Positions 1-11,900 of a stretch of 64,000 nt of DNA are shown one piece after another. The translations under genes were made by a program, and so were the position numbers. Position 1 is the stretch's first letter; every line of letters begins with the position of its first letter. The stretch is from assembly GCF_937616625.2 (NCBI RefSeq), contig NC_065575.1, positions 29,201,001-29,265,000 on the forward strand, in the 5' to 3' direction. The DNA comes from Mercurialis annua. Lineage: Eukaryota; Streptophyta; Magnoliopsida; Malpighiales; Euphorbiaceae. The notes beneath the pieces are model-generated. The model was not told the DNA's origin. It was given only the letters and a program-made list of their open reading frames with translations, and searched no databases.

Positions 1-1201
1 CCAAACGTTTCACCTTTTTAGCAGTTTTAGCCAAACGTTTACAAACGTTATAAAACAAATCCAAACGTTTAAAACATTACGAAACAAATCCAAATGTTTG
101 ACCTTTTTAGCAATTTAAGCCAAACGTTTATAAACGTTACGAAACAAAACCAAACATTTTAAAAAATTCGAAACAAATCCAAATGATTCACCTTTTTAGC
201 GATTTTAGCCAAACATTTACAAACTTTACAAAACAAATCCAAACGTTTCACCTTTTTTGCGATAAAAGCCAACTGTTAAAAAAGTTACGAAACAAATCCA
301 AGCGTTTAAAACCTTACGAAACAAATCCAAAAGTTTCACCTTTAAAGCAGTTTAAGCAAATCCAAGCGTTTCATCTTTTTAGCGATTTCAGCCAAATGTT
401 TGCAAACGTTACAATACAAATCCAAGCATTTAAAACGTTACGAAACAAATCCAAATGTTTCACCTTTTTAACGATTTAAGCCAAACGTTTACAAATGTTT
501 ATACATAACAAAAGCAAACGTTTACAAACGTCACGAAATAAATCTAAACGTTTCACCTTTTCACCGATAGAAGCCAAACGTTCATAAACGTTATGAAACA
601 AATCCAAACGTTTCACCTTTTTAGCAATTTAAGCCAAACGATTACAAACATTATAAAAAAAATTCAAACGTTTCACCTTTTTAGCAATTTAAGCCAAATG
701 TTTACAAACAATACAAAACAAATCCAAACGTTTCACCTTTTTAACGATTTAAGCCAAGCGTTTATAAACGTTACGAAACAAATCCAAATGTTTCACCTTT
801 TTAGCGATTGAAGCCAAACATTTACACACGTTATGAAACAAAACTAAACATGTAAAACGTTTCGAAACAAATCCAAACGTTTCACCTTTTTAGCAATTTA
901 AGCCAAACGTTTTACCTTTTTAGTGATTTAAGCCAAACATTTACAAACGTTACAAAACAAATCCAAACGCTTTTTTAGCGATTTAAGCCAAATGTTTGCA
1001 AACGTTACAAAACAAATCCAAGCGTTTAAAATGTTACGAAACAAATCCAAACGTTCACCTTTTTAGCGAATTAAGCCAAACGTGTACAAACAATACAAAA
1101 CAAATCCAAACGTTTACAAACGTAACGAAATAAATCCAAACGTTTCACCTTTTTAGCTATTTAAGCCAAACGTTTACAAACGGTACGAAACAAAACCAAA
1201 C

Positions 1202-4200
1202 ATTTCACCTTTTTAGCAATTTAAGCCAAACATTTACAAACGTTGCGGAACAAATCTAAACGTTTCACCTTTTTAGCAATTTAAGGCAAACGTTTACAAA
1301 CGTTACAAAACAAATCCAAATGTTTCACCTTTTTAGCTATTTAAGCAAAACGTTTACAAACGTTACGAAACAAAACCAAACGTTTCACCTTTTTAGCAAT
1401 TTTAGCCAAACTCTTAGAAACGTTGCGGAACAAATCTAAACGTTTCACCTTATTAGCAATTTAAGTCAAACGTTTACAAACGTTACGAAACAAATCCGAA
1501 CGTTTCACATGTTTAGCAATTTAAGTCAAACATTTACAAAAGTTACGAAACAAATCCAAACATTTCACCTTTTTAGCAATTTGAGACAATCGTTAACAAA
1601 CGTAAAGAAACAAATCCAAATGTTTCACCTTTTTAGCGATTGAAGCCAAAAGATTTACAAACGTTATGAAACAAAACTTACCGTTTAAAACGTTTCGAAA
1701 CGAATCCAAACGTCTCCCCTTTTTGGCAATTTAAGCCAAACGTTTTACCTTTTTAGCGATTTAAGCCAAACGTTTACAAACGTTTCAAAACAAATCCAAA
1801 CGCCTTTTTAGCGATTTAAGCCAAATGTTTGCAAACGTTACAAAACAAATCCAAGCGTTTAAAACGTTACAAACAAATCCAATTGTTTCACCTTTTTAGC
1901 GAATTAAGCCAAACGTGTACAAACGTTACAAAACAATTCCAAACGTTTACAAACGTAACGAAACAAATCCAAACGTTTCACCTTTTTAGCTATTTAAGCC
2001 AAACGTTTACAAACGTTACAAAACAAAACCAAACGTTTCACCTTTTTAGCAATTTAAGCCAAACATTTACAAACGTTGCGGAACAAATCAAAATGTTTCA
2101 CCTTTTTAGTAATTTAAGCCAAACGTTTACAAACATTACGAAACAAATCCAAATGTTTCACCTTTTTAGCTATTTAAGCCAAACATTTACAAACGTTGCG
2201 GAACAAATCTAAATGTTTCACCTTTTTAGTAATTTAAGTCAAACGTTTAAAAACGTTACGAAACAAATCCAAATGTTTCACCTTTTTAGCTATTTAAGCC
2301 AAACGTTTCAAACGTTTAGAAACGTTGCGGAACAAATCCGAACGTTTCACCTGATTAGCAATTTAAGTCAAACGTTTACAAACGTTACGAAACAAATCCG
2401 AACGTTTCACCTGTTTAGAAATTTAAGTCAAACATTTACAAAAGTTACGAAACAAATCCAAACATTTCACCTTTTTAGCAATTTAAGCCAATCGTTAACA
2501 AACGTAACGAAACAAATCCAAATGTTTCACCTTTTTAGCGATTGAAGCCAAAAGATTTACAAACGTTATGAAACAAAACTTACCGTTTAAAACGTTTCGA
2601 TACAAATCCAAACGTTTCACCTTTTTGGTAATTTAAGCCAAACGTTTTACCTTTTTAGCGATTTAAGCCAAACGTTTACAAACGTTACAAAACAAGTCCA
2701 AACGCTTTTTTAGCGATTTAAGCCAAATGTTTGCAAACGTTACAAAACAAATCCAAGAGTTTAAAACGTTACGAAACAAATCCAATTGTTTTACCTTTTT
2801 AGCGATTGAAGCCAAACGTTACGAAACAATTTGAGCCAAACGTTTATACGTTACAAAACAAATCCTAAAGTTTCACCTTTTTAGCGATTTAAGCCAAACG
2901 TTTACAAATATTACAAAACAGATCCAAATGTTTCACCTTTTTAGCGATTTAAGCCAAACGTTTACAAATGTTATACATAACAAAACCAAACGCTTACAAA
3001 CGTCACGGAATAAATCCAAACGTTTCACCTTTTCACCGATTGAAGCCAAACGTTCACAAACGTTACGAAACAAATCCAAATTTTTCACCTTTTTAGCAAT
3101 TTAAGCCAAACGTTTACAAACATTATGAAACAAATCCAAACGTTTCACCTTTTTAGCAATTTAAGCCAAATGTGTACAAACAATACAAAACAAATCCAAA
3201 CGTTTCACCTTTTTAACGATTTAAGCCAAGCGTTTTCAAACGTTACGAAAAAAATCCAAATGTTTCCCCTTTTTAGCGATTGAAGCCAAACATTTACAAA
3301 CGTTATGAAACAAAACTAAACGTTTAAATCGTTTCAAAACAAATCCAAACGTTTCACCTTTTTAGCAATTTAAGCCAAACGTTTCACCTTTTTAGCGATT
3401 TAAGCCAAACGTTTACAAACGTTACAAAACAAATCCAAACGCTTTTTAGCGATTTAAGCCAAATGTTTGCAAACGTTACAAAACGAATCCAAGCGTTTAA
3501 AACGTTACGAAACAAATCCAAACGTTTCACCTTTTTAGCGAATTAAGCCAAACGTGTACAAACGTTACAAAACAAATCCAAACGTTTACAAACGTTACGA
3601 AGCAAATCCAAACGTTTCACCTTTTTAGCTATTTAAGCCAAATGTTTACAAACGTTACAAAACAAAACCAAACGTTTCACATTTTTAGCAATTTAAGCCA
3701 AATGTTTACAAACGTTGCAGAACAAATATAAACGTTTCACCTTTTTAGCAATTTATGTCAAACGTTTACAAACGTTACGAAACAAATCCAAAACTTTCAT
3801 ATTTTTAGCAATTTAAGTCAAACATTTACAAAAAGTTACGAAACAAATCCAAACATTTCACCTTTTTAGCAATTTAAGCCAATCGTTAACAAACGTTACA
3901 AAACAAATCCAAACATTTCAACTTTTTAGCGATTTAAGCCAAACGTTTACAAACGTTACAAAACAAATACAAACGTTTAAAATGTTACAAAAGAAATCCA
4001 AACGTTTCCCCTACTTTGCGATTTAAGCCAAACATTTACAAATGTTACGAAACAAAATCCAAACATTTCACCTTTTAGCGATTTAAGCCAAATGTTTACA
4101 AACGTTACAAAACAAATCCAAACGTTTCACCTTTTTAGCAATTTAAGCCAAACGTTTACAAACGTTACGAAACAAATCCAAAAGTTTCACCTTTTTAACA

Positions 4201-5580
4201 ATTTAAGCCAAACGTTTACAAACGTTACAAAACAAATCCAAATGTTTCACATTTTTAGCGATTTAAGCCAAACGTTTACAAACGTTACGAAACAAATCCG
4301 AACGTTTTACCTTTTTAGCAATTTAATCCAAACGTTTCACCTTTTTAGCAATTTAATCCAAACGTTTCACCTTTTTAGCAGTTTAAGCCAAACGTTTACA
4401 AACGTTATAAAACAAATCCAAAGGTTTAAAACGCTACGAAACCAATCCAAAGTTTTCACCTTTTTAGCAATTTAAGCCAATCGTTTATAAACGTTACGAA
4501 ACAAAACCAAACATTTAAATAGTTTCGAAACAAATCCAAACGTTTCACCTTTTTAGCGATTTAAGCCAAACATTTACAAACGTTACAAAACAAATCCAAA
4601 CGTTTCACCTTTTTAGCGATTGAAGCCAACCGTTAAAAAAGTTACGAAACAAATCCAAGCGTTTAAAACCTTACGAAACAAATCCAAACGTTTCACCTTT
4701 AAAGCAATTTAAGCCAAACGTTTACAAACGTTACAAAACAAATCCGAACGTTTCACTTTTTAGCCGTTTCAGCCAAATGTTTACATACGTTACAATGCAA
4801 ATCCAAGCGTTTAAAACGTTACAAAACAAATCCAAACATTTCACCTTTTTAGCGATTTAAGCCAAACGTTTGCAAATGTTATACATAACAAAACCAAATG
4901 TTTACAAACGTCATGAAATAAATCCAAACGTTTCACCTTTTCACCGATTGAAGCCAAACGTTCACAAACGTTACGAAACAAATCCAAACGTTTCCCCTTT
5001 TTAGCAATTTAAGCCAAACGTTTACAAACATTATGAAAAAAATCGAAATGTTTCACCTTTTTAGCAATTTAAGCCAAATGTTTACGAACAATACAAAACA
5101 AATCCAAACGTTTCACCTTTTTAACGATTTAAGACAAGCGTTTACAAACGTTACGAAACAAATCCAAATGTTTCACCTTTTTCGCGATTGAAGCCAAACA
5201 TTTACAAATGAATTGAAACAAAACTAAACGTTTAAAACGTTTCGAAACAAATCCAAACGTTTCACCGTTTTAGCAATTTAAGCCAAACGTTTCACCTTTT
5301 TAGTGATTTAAGCCAAACGTTTACAAACGTTACAAAACAAATCCAAGTTTTTTATTAGCGATTTAAGCCAAATGTTTGCAAACGTTACAAAACAAATGCA
5401 AGCGTTTAAAACATTACGAAATAAATCCAAACGTTTCACCTTTTTAGCGAATTAAGCCAAACATGTACAAACGTTACAAAACAAATCCAAACGTTTACAA
5501 ACGTTACGAAACAAATCCAAACGTTTCACCTTTTTAGCTATTTAAGTCAAACGTTTACAAACGTTAAGAAACAAAACCAA
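1202..5580 (+). repeat. 4381-bp higher-order repeat, copy 1
   Basis: This block of about 73 of the 60-bp units is repeated almost base for base 4381 bp downstream. By eye I saw only about ten differences, for example near 2091/6472, 2947/7327, 3174/7554, 4149/8530 and 4912/9293. Rare unit variants, such as the TATACATAAC unit near 2975 and the fused double-AATTTAATCC units near 4325-4370, occur at matching places in both copies. The boundaries are approximate. Upstream of about 1200 the same 4381-bp phase continues but is clearly more diverged. Confidence 0.85.
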
Positions 5581-8500
5581 ACATTTCACCTTTTTAGCAA
5601 TTTAAGCCAAACATTTACAAACGTTGCGGAACAAATCTAAACGTTTCACCTTTTTAGCAATTTAAGGCAAACGTTTACAAACGTTACAAAACAAATCCAA
5701 ATGTTTCACCTTTTTAGCTATTTAAGCAAAACGTTTACAAACGTTACGAAACAAAACCAAACGTTTCACCTTTTTAGCAATTTTAGCCAAACTCTTACAA
5801 ACGTTGCGGAACAAATCTAAACGTTTCACCTTATTAGCAATTTAAGTCAAACGTTTACAAACGTTACGAAACAAATCCGAACGTTTCACATGTTTAGCAA
5901 TTTAAGTCAAACATTTACAAAAGTTACGAAACAAATCCAAACATTTCACCTTTTTAGCAATTTGAGACAATCGTTAACAAACGTAAAGAAACAAATCCAA
6001 ATGTTTCACCTTTTTAGCGATTGAAGCCAAAAGATTTACAAACGTTATGAAACAAAACTTACCGTTTAAAACGTTTCGAAACGAATCCAAACGTCTCCCC
6101 TTTTTGGCAATTTAAGCCAAACGTTTTACCTTTTTAGCGATTTAAGCCAAACGTTTACAAACGTTTCAAAACAAATCCAAACGCCTTTTTAGCGATTTAA
6201 GCCAAATGTTTGCAAACGTTACAAAACAAATCCAAGCGTTTAAAACGTTACAAACAAATCCAATTGTTTCACCTTTTTAGCGAATTAAGCCAAACGTGTA
6301 CAAACGTTACAAAACAATTCCAAACGTTTACAAACGTAACGAAACAAATCCAAACGTTTCACCTTTTTAGCTATTTAAGCCAAACGTTTACAAACGTTAC
6401 AAAACAAAACCAAACGTTTCACCTTTTTAGCAATTTAAGCCAAACATTTACAAACGTTGCGGAACAAATCTAAATGTTTCACCTTTTTAGTAATTTAAGC
6501 CAAACGTTTACAAACATTACGAAACAAATCCAAATGTTTCACCTTTTTAGCTATTTAAGCCAAACATTTACAAACGTTGCGGAACAAATCTAAATGTTTC
6601 ACCTTTTTAGTAATTTAAGTCAAACGTTTAAAAACGTTACGAAACAAATCCAAATGTTTCACCTTTTTAGCTATTTAAGCCAAACGTTTCAAACGTTTAG
6701 AAACGTTGCGGAACAAATCCGAACGTTTCACCTGATTAGCAATTTAAGTCAAACGTTTACAAACGTTACGAAACAAATCCGAACGTTTCACCTGTTTAGA
6801 AATTTAAGTCAAACATTTACAAAAGTTACGAAACAAATCCAAACATTTCACCTTTTTAGCAATTTAAGCCAATCGTTAACAAACGTAACGAAACAAATCC
6901 AAATGTTTCACCTTTTTAGCGATTGAAGCCAAAAGATTTACAAACGTTATGAAACAAAACTTACCGTTTAAAACGTTTCGATACAAATCCAAACGTTTCA
7001 CCTTTTTGGTAATTTAAGCCAAACGTTTTACCTTTTTAGCGATTTAAGCCAAACGTTTACAAACGTTACAAAACAAGTCCAAACGCTTTTTTAGCGATTT
7101 AAGCCAAATGTTTGCAAACGTTACAAAACAAATCCAAGAGTTTAAAACGTTACGAAACAAATCCAATTGTTTTACCTTTTTAGCGATTGAAGCCAAACGT
7201 TACGAAACAATTTGAGCCAAACGTTTATACGTTACAAAACAAATCCTAAAGTTTCACCTTTTTAGCGATTTAAGCCAAACGTTTACAAATATTACAAAAC
7301 AGATCCAAATGTTTCACCTTTTTAGCAATTTAAGCCAAACGTTTACAAATGTTATACATAACAAAACCAAACGCTTACAAACGTCACGGAATAAATCCAA
7401 ACGTTTCACCTTTTCACCGATTGAAGCCAAACGTTCACAAACGTTACGAAACAAATCCAAATTTTTCACCTTTTTAGCAATTTAAGCCAAACGTTTACAA
7501 ACATTATGAAACAAATCCAAACGTTTCACCTTTTTAGCAATTTAAGCCAAATGTTTACAAACAATACAAAACAAATCCAAACGTTTCACCTTTTTAACGA
7601 TTTAAGCCAAGCGTTTTCAAACGTTACGAAAAAAATCCAAATGTTTCCCCTTTTTAGCGATTGAAGCCAAACATTTACAAACGTTATGAAACAAAACTAA
7701 ACGTTTAAATCGTTTCAAAACAAATCCAAACGTTTCACCTTTTTAGCAATTTAAGCCAAACGTTTCACCTTTTTAGCGATTTAAGCCAAACGTTTACAAA
7801 CGTTACAAAACAAATCCAAACGCTTTTTAGCGATTTAAGCCAAATGTTTGCAAACGTTACAAAACGAATCCAAGCGTTTAAAACGTTACGAAACAAATCC
7901 AAACGTTTCACCTTTTTAGCGAATTAAGCCAAACGTGTACAAACGTTACAAAACAAATCCAAACGTTTACAAACGTTACGAAGCAAATCCAAACGTTTCA
8001 CCTTTTTAGCTATTTAAGCCAAATGTTTACAAACGTTACAAAACAAAACCAAACGTTTCACATTTTTAGCAATTTAAGCCAAATGTTTACAAACGTTGCA
8101 GAACAAATATAAACGTTTCACCTTTTTAGCAATTTATGTCAAACGTTTACAAACGTTACGAAACAAATCCAAAACTTTCATATTTTTAGCAATTTAAGTC
8201 AAACATTTACAAAAAGTTACGAAACAAATCCAAACATTTCACCTTTTTAGCAATTTAAGCCAATCGTTAACAAACGTTACAAAACAAATCCAAACATTTC
8301 AACTTTTTAGCGATTTAAGCCAAACGTTTACAAACGTTACAAAACAAATACAAACGTTTAAAATGTTACAAAAGAAATCCAAACGTTTCCCCTACTTTGC
8401 GATTTAAGCCAAACATTTACAAATGTTACGAAACAAAATCCAAACATTTCACCTTTTAGCGATTTAAGCCAAATGTTTACAAACGTTACAAAACAAATCC

Positions 8501-9961
8501 AAACGTTTCACCTTTTTAGCAATTTAAGACAAACGTTAACAAACGTTACGAAACAAATCCAAAAGTTTCACCTTTTTAACAATTTAAGCCAAACGTTTAC
8601 AAACGTTACAAAACAAATCCAAATGTTTCACATTTTTAGCGATTTAAGCCAAACGTTTACAAACGTTACGAAACAAATCCGAACGTTTTACCTTTTTAGC
8701 AATTTAATCCAAACGTTTCACCTTTTTAGCAATTTAATCCAAACGTTTCACCTTTTTAGCAGTTTAAGCCAAACGTTTACAAACGTTATAAAACAAATCC
8801 AAAGGTTTAAAACGCTACGAAACCAATCCAAAGTTTTCACCTTTTTAGCAATTTAAGCCAATCGTTTATAAACGTTACGAAACAAAACCAAACATTTAAA
8901 TAGTTTCGAAACAAATCCAAACGTTTCACCTTTTTAGCGATTTAAGCCAAACATTTACAAACGTTACAAAACAAATCCAAACGTTTCACCTTTTTAGCGA
9001 TTGAAGCCAACCGTTAAAAAAGTTACGAAACAAATCCAAGCGTTTAAAACCTTACGAAACAAATCCAAACGTTTCACCTTTAAAGCAATTTAAGCCAAAC
9101 GTTTACAAACGTTACAAAACAAATCCGAACATTTCACTTTTTAGCCGTTTCAGCCAAATGTTTACATACGTTACAATGCAAATCCAAGCGTTTAAAACGT
9201 TACAAAACAAATCCAAACATTTCACCTTTTTAGCGATTTAAGCCAAACGTTTGCAAATGTTATACATAACAAAACCAAATGTTTACAAACGTCACGAAAT
9301 AAATCCAAACGTTTCACCTTTTCACCGATTGAAGCCAAACGTTCACAAAGGTTACGAAACAAATCCAAACGTTTCCCCTTTTTAGCAATTTAAGCCAAAC
9401 GTTTACAAACATTATGAAAAAAATCGAAATGTTTCACCTTTTTAGCAATTTAAGCCAAATGTTTACGAACAATACAAAACAAATCCAAACGTTTCACCTT
9501 TTTAACGATTTAAGACAAGCGTTTACAAACGTTACGAAACAAATCCAAATGTTTCACCTTTTTCGCGATTGAAGCCAAACATTTACAAATGAATTGAAAC
9601 AAAACTAAACCTTTAAAACGTTTCGAAACAAATCCAAACGTTTCACCGTTTTAGCAATTTAAGCCAAACGTTTCACCTTTTTAGTGATTTAAGCCAAACG
9701 TTTACAAACGTTACAAAACAAATCCAAGTTTTTTTTTAGCGATTTAAGCCAAATGTTTGCAAACGTTACAAAACAAATGCAAGCGTTTAAAACATTACGA
9801 AATAAATCCAAACGTTTCACCTTTTTAGCGAATTAAGCCAAACATGTACAAACGTTACAAAACAAATCCAAACGTTTACAAACGTTACGAAACAAATCCA
9901 AACGTTTCACCTTTTTAGCTATTTAAGTCAAACGTTTACAAACGTTAAGAAACAAAACCAA
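5581..9961 (+). repeat. 4381-bp higher-order repeat, copy 2
   Basis: This is the tandem partner of the preceding block at an offset of 4381 bp. The match ends near 9960, where the following units take a different order of variants. Similarity of this extent means block amplification, not unit-by-unit exchange. The block subdivides at the TATACATAAC-type unit, seen near 500, 2975, 4880, 7357, 9262 and 11359, which gives spacings of about 2475, 1905, 2477, 1905 and 2097 bp. Confidence 0.85.
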
Positions 9962-11896
9962 ACGTTTCACCTTTTTAGCAATTTAAGCCAAACGTTTACA
10001 AACGTTGCAGAACAAATCTTAATGTTTCACCTTTTTAGCAATTTAAGTCAAACGTTTACAAACATTACGAAACAAATCCAAACGTTTCACCTTTTTAGCT
10101 ATTTAACCTAAACGTTTACAAATGTTACAAAACAAAACCAAAGGTTTCACCTTTTTAGCAATTTAAGCCAAACTCTTACAAACGTTGCGGAACAAATCTA
10201 AACGTTTCACCTTTTTAGCAATTTAAGCCAAATGTTTACAAACGTTACGAAACAAATCCAAACGTTTCACCTTTTTAGCAATTTAAGTCAAACATTTACA
10301 AAAGTTACGAAACAAATCCAAACATTTCACCTTTTTAGCAATATAAGCCAACCGTTAACAAACGTTACAAAACAAATCCAAACATTTCAACTTTTTAGCG
10401 ATTTAAGCCAAACGTTTACAAACGTTACAAAACAAATCCAAACGTTTAAAATGTTACAAAAGAAATCCAAACGTTTCACCTACTTAACGATTTACGCCAA
10501 ACATTTACAAATGCTACGAAATAAAACCAAACGTTTCCCAAAGCCAAACGATTACAAACGTTACAAACAAAATCCAAACATTTCACCTTTTAGCGATTTA
10601 AGCCAAATGTTTACAAACGTTACAAAACAAATTCAACAGTTTGACCTTTTTAGCAACTTAAGCCAAACGTTAACAAACATTACGAAACAAATCCAAACGT
10701 TTCACCTTTTTAACGATTTAAGCCAAACGATTACAAACGTTATAAAACAAATCCAAATGTTTCATCTTTTTAGCGATTTAAGCCAAACGTTTACAAACGT
10801 TACAAAACAAATTCGAACGTTTTACCTTTTTAGCAATTTAATCCAAACGTTTCACCTTTTTAGCAGTTTAAGCCAAACGTTATAAAACAAATCCAAACGT
10901 TTAAAACGTTACGAAACAAATCCAAACGTTTGACCTTTTTAGCAATTTAAGCCAAACGTTTATAAACATTACGAAAAAAAATTCAAACATTGAAAAAAAT
11001 TCGAAACAAATCCAAACGTTTCACCTTTTTAGCGATTTTAGCCAAATATTTACAAAAGTTACAAAACAAATCCAAACGTTTCACCTTTTTTGCGATTAAA
11101 GCCAACTGTTAAAAAAGTTACGAAACAAATCCAAGCGTTTAAAACCTTACGAAACAAATCCAAAAGTTTCACCTTTAAAGCAGTTTAAGCCAAACGTTTA
11201 CAAATGTTACAAAGCAAATCCAAGCGTTTCACTTTTTTAGCGATTTCAGCCAAATGTTTGCAAACGTTACAATACAAATCCAAGCGTTTAAAACGTTACG
11301 AAACAAATCCCAATGTTTCACCTTTTTAACGATTTAAGCCAAACGTTTACAAATGTTATACATAACAAAACCAAACGTTTACAAACGTCACGAAATAAAT
11401 CCAAACGTTTCACCTTTTGACCGATTGAAGCCAAACGTTCACAAACATTACGAAACAAATCCAAACGTTTCCCCTTTTTAGCAATTTAATCCAAACGTTT
11501 ACAGACATTATGAAAAAAATCCAAACGTTTCACCTTTTTAGCAATTTAAGCCAAATGTTTACAAACAGTACAAAACAAATCCAAACGTTTGACCTTTTTA
11601 ACGATTTAAGCCAAGCGTTTATAAACGTTACAAAACAAATCCAAATGATTCACCTTTTTAGCGACTGAAGCCAAACATTTACAAATGTTATGAAACAAAA
11701 CTAAACGTTTAAAACGTTTCGAAACAAATCCAAACGTTTCACCGTTTTAGCAATTTAAGCCAAACGTTTCACCTTTTTAGTGATTTAAGCCAAACGTTTA
11801 TAAACATTACAAAACAAATCCAAACGCTTTTTTAGCGATTTAAGCCAAATGTTTGCAAACGTTACAAAAAAAATGCAAGCGTTTAAAACGTTACGA

Positions 11897-11900
11897 GCCA
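11897..11900. other. Left junction between 60-bp and composite satellites
   Basis: The 60-bp array is recognisable up to TTACGA ending at 11896. Composite-satellite sequence (ATGTTGAACACG, the leader of module A) starts at 11901. The four bases between, GCCA, match neither flank in phase and look like filler at an end-joining junction. The composite array enters in mid-unit. Confidence 0.75.

Larger units (their letters stand above)
1..11896 (+). repeat. 60-bp satellite array, forward orientation
   Basis: The whole stretch is a head-to-tail array of a unit close to 60 bp. In order, each unit carries CAAACGTTTCACC, a TTTTTAGC block, AATTTAAGCC or GATTTAAGCC, AAACGTTTAC, AAACGTTACG and AAACAAATCC. 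The palindrome AAACGTTT, or a one-base variant of it, occurs two or three times per unit. Units differ by scattered substitutions, and some lack the middle block (TTTAAAACGTTACG forms), so there are several unit subtypes. Because 60 is a multiple of 3, one frame stays open for hundreds of bases and reads as an imperfect 20-residue repeat; I regard this as non-coding. The array runs off the left edge of the window. No gene or mobile element is visible inside it. Confidence 0.96.

Noticed and set aside
183..10885. Several long plus-strand open frames encoding a 20-residue repeat (pattern NVTKQIQTFHLFSNLSQTF)
   Set aside because: The 60-bp period keeps one frame open by arithmetic. The frame is interrupted at random by indels and stops, the same pattern occurs on the minus strand in the inverted array, and there is no sign of codon-level constraint.
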